Below, one piece after another: positions 58,770-64,000 of a DNA stretch of 64,000 bases. Origin of the DNA: JAITVB01 sp031553805 (GTDB taxonomy: Bacteria; Bacteroidota; Bacteroidia; Bacteroidales; Rikenellaceae). Location: the NCBI GenBank assembly GCA_031553805.1, contig JAVBLC010000002.1, positions 1 to 64,000 of the forward strand, in the 5' to 3' direction. The translations under genes were made by a program, and so were the position numbers. The notes beneath the pieces were generated by a model, which was not told the origin of the DNA, did not search any database, and saw nothing but the letters and a program-made list of their open reading frames with translations. Every line of letters starts with the position of its first letter. Position 1 is the first letter of the stretch.

Positions 58770-59822
58770 TCATACCTCTATCAACGGAGCACACCATATG
58801 TGTTCCGTTTCAAGATAGCAGCTTGCCCACGAGAGACCCACTCCGAAACCACAAAGGCATAAGGCCGCGGGTTTCGATACTCCACCTAATCCTGCGACTA
58901 TGGTCAAAGGGATCGATGCGGAGGAGGTGTTGCCGAAATCTTTCATCGACATAGGGACTTTCTCCAACGGAATATCGAGGATGTTCGCTATCGTTTCGAG
59001 GATCATCCTGTTGGCTTGGTGAAAGACGAAATAGTCGGTTTTTTCCATGCTCAGCCCATAGTGGCTGTAAAGGCGCTCCACGCTGTCGGGAACTTCGGAA
59101 ATGGCGAATGAAAACACCTCTTCGCCATTCATTGCGACATGGATGTTCTTACGTGACACTCCCTCAGCGATCCGCACTTCCCGCAGGGATTCTTCGGTAA
59201 CAGGGTGTCGGGCGCCCCCGTCGCGTATCATTATGGCTTCGGCACCGCTGCCGTCGGTGCCCTGTTCAAAAAAAATGGGTTTGGCCGAGGTGTCGAAAGA
59301 GAGGAGCGTGGCCGATCCGGCGTCGCCGAACAACGGCCACGTGGTTTTATCGTTCGCCGAAAATTGGGATGTGCCGACATCGCCCGACAATAAAAGGGCC
59401 CGTCGCAATCTGCCGACGGAAAGCATCGATGCGGCGATACTCAATCCCTGCACATATCCCGAACAGCCGGAGGTCACGTCGAAAGCGGCGCACCTGTTGC
59501 TCAGCCCCAGCCGCTCCTGCAACAGACAGGAGGTCATGGGAACGACGTAGTCTGACGACTGGGAAACGAATATCAACATGTCGATCTCATCTTTGGCGAT
59601 GCCCATACCCTGCAACAAGCGTTCGGCGGCGGCATGGCACAAATCCGAGGTAGTCTGGCCTGCGGCCGACTTCCGCGCGCGCTCGACTCCGGTAGCTTTT
59701 ACGAACTGGGCGTATTGCCTGTCGTCCATCAGGCGGGCCAGAGTGTCGGAATCGCGGACGTGTGAGGGTACGCACGCCGCAATGCCGTCGATGCGGACGG
59801 AAGGTATTTCGAAAAGGGCCAC
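58770..59822 (-). CDS. 3-oxoacyl-ACP synthase III-like ketosynthase (glycan operon)
   Basis: 350 residues from a GTG directly behind the ACP stop. The KAS III triad is present: Cys120 in DVTSGCSGYVQG, His268 in VFHQANRMI and Asn298 in FGNTSSASIP. It should condense an acyl-CoA with malonyl-ACP. Divergent from housekeeping FabH by context: it shares an operon with its own ACP, an SDR and a sugar aminotransferase. The likely product is a short 3-oxoacyl-ACP for decoration of an amino sugar, which is inference. Last gene of the operon. Confidence 0.85.
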   Translation of the reverse strand: MALFEIPSVRIDGIAACVPSHVRDSDTLARLMDDRQYAQFVKATGVERARKSAAGQTTSDLCHAAAERLLQGMGIAKDEIDMLIFVSQSSDYVVPMTSCLLQERLGLSNRCAAFDVTSGCSGYVQGLSIAASMLSVGRLRRALLLSGDVGTSQFSANDKTTWPLFGDAGSATLLSFDTSAKPIFFEQGTDGSGAEAIMIRDGGARHPVTEESLREVRIAEGVSRKNIHVAMNGEEVFSFAISEVPDSVERLYSHYGLSMEKTDYFVFHQANRMILETIANILDIPLEKVPMSMKDFGNTSSASIPLTIVAGLGGVSKPAALCLCGFGVGLSWASCYLETEHIWCAPLIEV

Positions 59823-60044
59823 TTATCTGTTTTTTACGACGTTATACAGGTCTTCCACTGTCTGGCTGTTGCGCAGGTCTTCCGGCTTGAGTGTAACTTT
59901 ATACGCCTTGCGCACCATTGCAATGAGTGTCATAGCCACGATCGAACACCACTCATTATGGCATTTGAAACATGTCTGGGGGGTAATGCTTTGACGGTCT
60001 TCGAACGCAGAGGCGGCCACGCGGGTAAAATCATTCAGTTCCAT
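59823..60044 (-). CDS. Acyl carrier protein of the glycan operon
   Basis: 73 residues, ACP-like length and helical pattern. The phosphopantetheine Ser lies in EWCSIVAMTLIAMV, i.e. CSI instead of the usual DSL, with hydrophobic spacing retained. The C-terminal half (KVTLKPEDLRNSQTVEDLYNVV) is typical of ACP helices III-IV. It should carry the acyl chain between the KAS III, SDR and GNAT neighbours. It overlaps the GNAT gene by 14 bp. Confidence 0.75.
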   Translation of the reverse strand: MELNDFTRVAASAFEDRQSITPQTCFKCHNEWCSIVAMTLIAMVRKAYKVTLKPEDLRNSQTVEDLYNVVKNR

Positions 60045-60564
60045 ATAGTAAATCCATTAAATGTTCCCTTTGCTTGTAATATGATTGCTTTGTCAGTTTG
60101 TAGTGCCTGAACCTTCCATTTGCGGCTTTCGCCGTGGGTTCGTAGCCGAGTGCGGCATTGAACCGCCTGGCCTTTAGGTTGTCTTCGGCCGTTTTGATGT
60201 ATACCGTCTCGAGGCCGAGGCGCCCGAAACAGAAGTCCAGGCCAAGCAAGGAAGCCTGTATCGGGACCGGCGTATCCAGGTATTCCGTATCGGCGATGAA
60301 TATTCCCGCCTCTCCGCTACTTGTCGTATAATCGATATCCTTGAAGTTGGACAGTCCGATCTCTTTGCCTTGGCAGACGATGATGAAATAGTAATTATGC
60401 CGGTTGTTTACAGAGCGGAACCATTCCCGTTGCATTTGGGGGGTTATCTCGCCCTGGAACTCCATATACCTGCGCACACGCTCCGAGTTACGCCAGCGAC
60501 GGACAAGTTCAAGCTTGTCTTCGGTCAGGGGGACGAGTTCCACTTCTTGATTCAGTTTATCCAT
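60031..60564 (-). CDS. GNAT family acyltransferase
   Basis: 177 residues from the ATG at 60564, in a TAATG overlap with the SDR. RimJ/RimL-like GNAT fold: VELVPLTEDKLELVRRWRNSERVRRYMEFQGEIT, YYFIIVCQGKEIGLSNF, GLDFCFGRLGLETVYIKTAEDNLKARRFNAALGYE. In similar clusters such enzymes acylate a 4-amino-4,6-dideoxy-sugar nucleotide. With an ACP encoded next door, the donor here may be acyl-ACP, not acetyl-CoA; that is inference. Confidence 0.85.
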   Translation of the reverse strand: MDKLNQEVELVPLTEDKLELVRRWRNSERVRRYMEFQGEITPQMQREWFRSVNNRHNYYFIIVCQGKEIGLSNFKDIDYTTSSGEAGIFIADTEYLDTPVPIQASLLGLDFCFGRLGLETVYIKTAEDNLKARRFNAALGYEPTAKAANGRFRHYKLTKQSYYKQREHLMDLLYGTE

Positions 60565-61295
60565 TACAGATATCCTCCATGAATGGACAGTTCGCTCCGG
60601 GAAACCCATCGGGCGGCGTCCGACAGCAGGTAAACGCATGTCCAGGCCACATCTTCGGCTTTACCGTATCCCAACGGGTAGAGCATCCTGTTCTTCTCGA
60701 GTATCTCGTCAGGCGAGGCGTCAACCACCAGTGGCGTTTCGACCATGCCGGGCGAAACCACGTTGGCGCGGCATTTCATATCGGCCAGTTCCCTGGCCAG
60801 CACTCCGGCTATCGACACGACGGCACCTTTGGAGGCGGAATAGAGCGAATACCCGACATGGTTGACACGGGTCATCACCGAGGATATGAATACGAACGAA
60901 GCGCCGTGGTTAATCCGTTCGCAGGCCAGCAGTTCGCGGTTGAGTATGAGGATCGAGCTGACGTTGGCATCCATCGTCTCCCGTATATCTTCCATATCGA
61001 TCATGCGGGCAAGCATGAAATGGCAGACTCCGGCCGAGTGTACCACCCCGTCGAGCATGGGCAGCCGGGCGACCATATCGACGATCTGTTGCTCCTCGGT
61101 AAGGTCGGCCGTAATCTGGATATGCCCTTCGCCTTCGAGTGAGCGGAAGGTCTGGTCGAGGCGTCCCGCGTCGCGGCCCGTAATACACATGCGCGCCCCC
61201 ATACGCGAACATTCGATGGCTGTCGAACGGCCGATACCGGACGATGCCCCTGTCACAAGGACGGTTTTGCCTTCGAGGGAAAACGGATTATACAT
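60564..61295 (-). CDS. Short-chain dehydrogenase/reductase (FabG-like)
   Basis: 243 residues from the ATG at 61295, which overlaps the glycosyltransferase stop (TAATG). NAD(P)-binding TGASSGIGRST, NAG-type motif HSAGV, and catalytic SSVMTRVNHVGYSLYSASKGAV with Ser, Tyr and Lys of SYK. Ends SRSELSIHGGYL like ketoreductases of fatty-acid type. Possible reduction of a 3-oxoacyl-ACP made by the KAS III; a sugar-modifying role is the alternative. Confidence 0.9.
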   Translation of the reverse strand: MYNPFSLEGKTVLVTGASSGIGRSTAIECSRMGARMCITGRDAGRLDQTFRSLEGEGHIQITADLTEEQQIVDMVARLPMLDGVVHSAGVCHFMLARMIDMEDIRETMDANVSSILILNRELLACERINHGASFVFISSVMTRVNHVGYSLYSASKGAVVSIAGVLARELADMKCRANVVSPGMVETPLVVDASPDEILEKNRMLYPLGYGKAEDVAWTCVYLLSDAARWVSRSELSIHGGYL

Positions 61296-61882
61296 TATTT
61301 TAACAATCTGAATGTCGCTTGTATTAATTTCCAGGGTGTGTAGCTCGACCGGCCCGCGTAACGGCGGCAATGCTCCACGTCCACCACGGCTATGCTGCAA
61401 TCGCGGTGGCCGTAGAAACCCCTGCGGTATATGGCGAAGTTGGCAATACTCGGATCGGTTTTGATACCTTTCCTGAGCGAATACAGTTTATGGAACAAAA
61501 CCGAAAGCAGCCTGCGCAACACCCCCTGATGTATATTATACCGGCGGGCGTAAACGATGTCATAACCTTCGAGGGCCTTTACATGCAGGCGGGAGATGTC
61601 ATCGGGGTTGTCCTGCAAATCGCAGTCCATCACCACGACATAGTCGCCTTTGGCAAGTTCTATTCCGCGCCGGATGGTGGCGTGCTGGCCGATGTTGTGT
61701 TCGTTGCGTAGCGCCGTTATCCCTTTGTGGGCCTTGAGCCGCTCCCATGAATCGTCTGAAGAGCAATCGTCGATCAGAATGATCTCATAACTGCCCAAAG
61801 GAGTGAGGACGGCTTTGAGCCTCCGCACCAGTTCATCGACGATGTTGCCGGCCATATACACCGGCGAGACCACTGAGATCAC
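61295..61882 (-). CDS. Glycosyltransferase family 2, short form
   Basis: 195 residues from a GTG. GT-A fold: VVSPVYMAGNIVDELVRRL, EIILIDDCSSDDSWERL, metal-binding DCDLQDNPDD. Compared with the usual polyprenyl-phosphate sugar transferases (about 310 residues), the segment between FAIYRRGF and VDVEHCRRYAGRSSY is shorter by several dozen residues and the two C-terminal membrane helices are missing. Either an internal deletion or a genuinely soluble variant; activity is uncertain. Confidence 0.8.
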   Translation of the reverse strand: MISVVSPVYMAGNIVDELVRRLKAVLTPLGSYEIILIDDCSSDDSWERLKAHKGITALRNEHNIGQHATIRRGIELAKGDYVVVMDCDLQDNPDDISRLHVKALEGYDIVYARRYNIHQGVLRRLLSVLFHKLYSLRKGIKTDPSIANFAIYRRGFYGHRDCSIAVVDVEHCRRYAGRSSYTPWKLIQATFRLLK

Positions 61883-61886
61883 GCAT

Positions 61887-62255
61887 TCAGAATTTTATGG
61901 CGACGATTATCCCCGCTATGACCAGCAGCAATCCTACCAACTTGCCGGGCGTGAATGATTCGCTTAGCACAAAGATACCCAAAAAAAAGACAAATATCGG
62001 AACCGAGGCCGAGAACGGAAGCACCGATGTCAAGTTCATCTTGCTGACAGCCATATTCCAGCAGAAAGAGGCTGCCGTGGCCGCCGCCACGCAGGTCAGC
62101 ATAACGGGGTCGAAGAGCAGGCAAAGGTATGACCACGCCTTAGCCCAAAGGTTTCCCTCGGCAAGGCTCCAGCCCAGGGCGTTGATCCTCCATTTGCCGA
62201 CGATCTGGGCATAGGCGGAAAAGACGACAATCCCTATTATATAGATATATCCCAT
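61887..62255 (-). CDS. Small EamA/ArnE-like membrane protein (putative lipid-linked sugar flippase subunit)
   Basis: 122 residues from the ATG at 62255. Four membrane helices, e.g. IYIIGIVVFSAYAQIVGKW, VPIFVFFLGIFVLSESFTPGKLVGLLLVIAGIIVAIKF, resembling a half EamA transporter such as ArnE/ArnF, which move undecaprenyl-linked sugars. Between a GT2 and a sugar aminotransferase this fits, but the substrate is unknown. Confidence 0.75.
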   Translation of the reverse strand: MGYIYIIGIVVFSAYAQIVGKWRINALGWSLAEGNLWAKAWSYLCLLFDPVMLTCVAAATAASFCWNMAVSKMNLTSVLPFSASVPIFVFFLGIFVLSESFTPGKLVGLLLVIAGIIVAIKF

Positions 62256-63334
62256 TTTATTGTCAATTCCGACACACGGTCGATCTGGTCGTCGGTGAGT
62301 TCGTGGAACAGGGGCAGGCGCAACAGGCATTCGGAGAAACGTACGGCATGGGGCAATTCGCGGCCGTCGGCGAACCGTTGCCCGTAGGGGCTCGAATGCA
62401 GTGGATGGTAATGGAACGGAGCGTGTATGCCGTTTTCCGCCAGGTGGGCTATGAGCCTGTCCCTGTCCCTGCGGTCACGGCACACGAGATAGAATATGTG
62501 GCTACTGCCCTGGCCGTGCGGCAATTCCATAGATATGTCCCGCAGGTTATCCGCATAGCGTCCCCATTGCCGGCAGCGCCTGACAATGATGTTTTCGGCG
62601 GCCTGGAGCTGCCCCCACAGGAATGCCGCGCCCAACTCCGGAATGGCGTATGATCCGCCCGTGTCCGTCCATTCGTAGCCGGGGACTTCCCCGCGCTCGA
62701 AATCGAGGCGGTTGGTTCCCTTAAGCCACAGGTATTCGGCACGGCTAACCATTCCGGGATTATTGATACCGAGCATCCCGCCCTCGCCGCAGTGTATGTT
62801 CTTTGTTTCGTGGAACGAATAGCAGGCCAGGTCGCCGTCGTGGCCCAGTTCGGGCGAGGTTACCCCGTGCGCGGCGTCTTCCACCACGTAAAGGCCGTAT
62901 TTGCGGGCGACGGCGCAAATGGTCTCCATGTCGCACCTGACGCCGTTATAATGCACCGCGACTATCGCTTTGGTGCGGGGCGTGACGAGGGCCTCGATCG
63001 AGGAGGCGTCCATATCCGGATGCCCGGCAAGCGAATCCGCAAAGCGCAGTTCGGCGCCGAATTTGGCGAAAGCGAGCGCCGTGGACACGAAGGTGTAGGA
63101 GGGGACGATCACCTGGTCGCCGCATCCGATCCCGCAGAGCATTGCCGCCATCTCCAGTGCGGAAGTGCAACTGGTGGTCATCAGGGCCCGTTTGAAGTTC
63201 AGCTCCCGCTCGAAATGCCCATTGCACAGCCGCGTGAAATGGCCGTCGGCGGATAGTTTGCCCAGTTTTACGGCTTCGGATATATGGCCGTACTCGAATC
63301 CGCAAACGTATGGCTTATTGAACGGAATGGTCAT
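62237..63334 (-). CDS. DegT/DnrJ/EryC1 sugar aminotransferase, WecE-like
   Basis: 365 residues. PLP lysine is Lys178 in SFHETKNIHCGEGG; IPFNKPYVCGFEYGHISEAVKLGKLSADGHFTR, PSYTFVSTALAFAKFGAELRFADS, VVEDAAHGV and HYHPLHSSP follow E. coli WecE closely over the full length. WecE makes dTDP-4-amino-4,6-dideoxy-galactose from the 4-keto sugar. No dTDP-glucose dehydratase is in the window. It overlaps the gene upstream and the EamA gene downstream. Confidence 0.9.
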   Translation of the reverse strand: MTIPFNKPYVCGFEYGHISEAVKLGKLSADGHFTRLCNGHFERELNFKRALMTTSCTSALEMAAMLCGIGCGDQVIVPSYTFVSTALAFAKFGAELRFADSLAGHPDMDASSIEALVTPRTKAIVAVHYNGVRCDMETICAVARKYGLYVVEDAAHGVTSPELGHDGDLACYSFHETKNIHCGEGGMLGINNPGMVSRAEYLWLKGTNRLDFERGEVPGYEWTDTGGSYAIPELGAAFLWGQLQAAENIIVRRCRQWGRYADNLRDISMELPHGQGSSHIFYLVCRDRRDRDRLIAHLAENGIHAPFHYHPLHSSPYGQRFADGRELPHAVRFSECLLRLPLFHELTDDQIDRVSELTIKWDISI

Positions 63335-64000
63335 CGTAGCTTATTCTGTAAAGGGTACGCGATCCCAGTTCGGTTTTCTCTTCGATCCTGAAGCCTCGGG
63401 ACTGCACCCATTGGGCCTTGCGGGGGGTGATCACGTAATGTATTCCGTTCTCCTTGATAAACTTTATCTGGGCGCTGCGCAGCCTTTCCACGGGTATTTT
63501 ATTCGATTCGACCCAGCGGTAGAACGTCGAGTTCTCTATCGATGCGAGAACTGCGTAGTCGCGCACCTCATCGGGGCTGTAGCTTATGTCGTAAACGTCG
63601 AGCCTTATGGGGAAATAGTCGTTGCGCAGGCGCCGTGTAGCCGCGAAGGGGGCTATATAGTTGACATCGCGTACGAGTTCACTGTCGTCTTCCAGGCGGT
63701 TGGAGGCGTCGATCCAGGCTATGGGGCCTTCGGCCTCGTTTATTTTGCGGAGGGAGTCCACGTTCACCGGGTTCCCCCTGAATGTTTTGTCGCGGAGCCC
63801 TATAAACACCATGCCCGCCGCAACTATCAATACGGCAATGACTTTACCCGTTATGCGGCGTCCGGTGAGAAACATCGCCAGCAGCATCGTTTCCAGTATA
63901 AACGCGAGCGGCACGCTCAATTCGGTCGACAGTTGCGTCGCATCGCGCACGAACCATATCAGGCAGGAGAACACTATCCCGGCGATTATCGCCGCGAATA
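63315..64000 (-). CDS. Multi-membrane protein, C-terminal part (cut by window edge)
   Basis: The frame is open to the right edge; the GTG at 63974 is only an internal codon. The visible part has at least two membrane helices (SVPLAFILETMLLAMFLTG, VIAVLIVAAGMVFIGL) followed by a soluble domain of about 140 residues (NPVNVDSLRKINEAEGPIAWIDASNRLEDDSELVRDVNYIAP...) ending IEEKTELGSRTLYRISYDD. This layout is common in glycosyltransferase-C or polysaccharide membrane proteins, but no family is claimed. First visible gene of the glycan operon. Confidence 0.55.
   Translation of the reverse strand, partial: FAAIIAGIVFSCLIWFVRDATQLSTELSVPLAFILETMLLAMFLTGRRITGKVIAVLIVAAGMVFIGLRDKTFRGNPVNVDSLRKINEAEGPIAWIDASNRLEDDSELVRDVNYIAPFAATRRLRNDYFPIRLDVYDISYSPDEVRDYAVLASIENSTFYRWVESNKIPVERLRSAQIKFIKENGIHYVITPRKAQWVQSRGFRIEEKTELGSRTLYRISYDDHSVQ

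Overview
The window looks like a chromosome segment from a GC-rich gut Bacteroidales, most like Alistipes or another Rikenellaceae member. The reasons are promoter boxes of the Bacteroidetes TAnnTTTG type, almost no Shine-Dalgarno sites, a full Bat (batA/batB/batD) operon, NigD-like, DUF3575 and DUF3868 proteins, ECF sigma factors, and sulfatases. Assignment to genus is inference. No rRNA, tRNA or CRISPR array was seen.

Layout. 1-7200 is an AT-richer accessory region. It holds the end of a transglutaminase/TPR-like gene, two short RHS-core proteins with different C-terminal tips, each followed by a secreted immunity candidate, a further orphan secreted gene, a Fic protein and a two-gene membrane-protein operon. 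7200-15064 holds DUF488, a zinc/cation efflux protein and the Bat operon (moxR, DUF58, DUF4381-like, batA, batB/C fusion, batD). 15142-22513 holds a sulfatase, a sodium symporter, an ABC-F ATPase, thiM-thiE and a deletion scar joining a flavin reductase start to a sulfatase tail. 22621-24500 is a sigma factor operon with His-rich proteins and a 57-residue protein with four DnaJ-type zinc repeats. 24686-31790 is housekeeping: phosphoglycolate phosphatase, a UDG-like glycosylase, tilS, murB, an endonuclease, YbbR and coaE. 31931-38459 holds a sigma factor with a hybrid inner-membrane/beta-barrel protein, a histidine kinase, an S41 protease and a DMT exporter. 38666-43034 holds a NigD-like lipoprotein, a fimbrial accessory pair without fimbrillins, and an outer membrane protein. 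43214-55824 holds two prolyl isomerases, nhaA, an agmatinase, mgsA, cysQ, htpG, a comF-like gene, ribH, a TPR protein and recF-dciA. 55962-58770 holds a guanidinium-type SMR exporter, a decayed IS4-like element and a DUF1254 lipoprotein between imperfect direct repeats. 58770-64000 is a tightly overlapping surface-glycan operon.

The two most interesting systems are the compact RHS tip cassettes at 637-4182, where the second carrier copy has lost its start and sits directly behind a terminator, and the operon at 58770-63334. That operon combines a WecE-like sugar aminotransferase, a glycosyltransferase, a flippase-like protein, a GNAT acyltransferase, a dedicated acyl carrier protein, a KAS III and a ketoreductase-like SDR. 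Together these could make a 4-amino-sugar carrying a short 3-hydroxyacyl group.

Two repeat families recur in the intergenic spaces: an element of about 200 bp (three copies) and a short GGTGCG-type hairpin placed at the ends of genes (six clear copies and one weak one).
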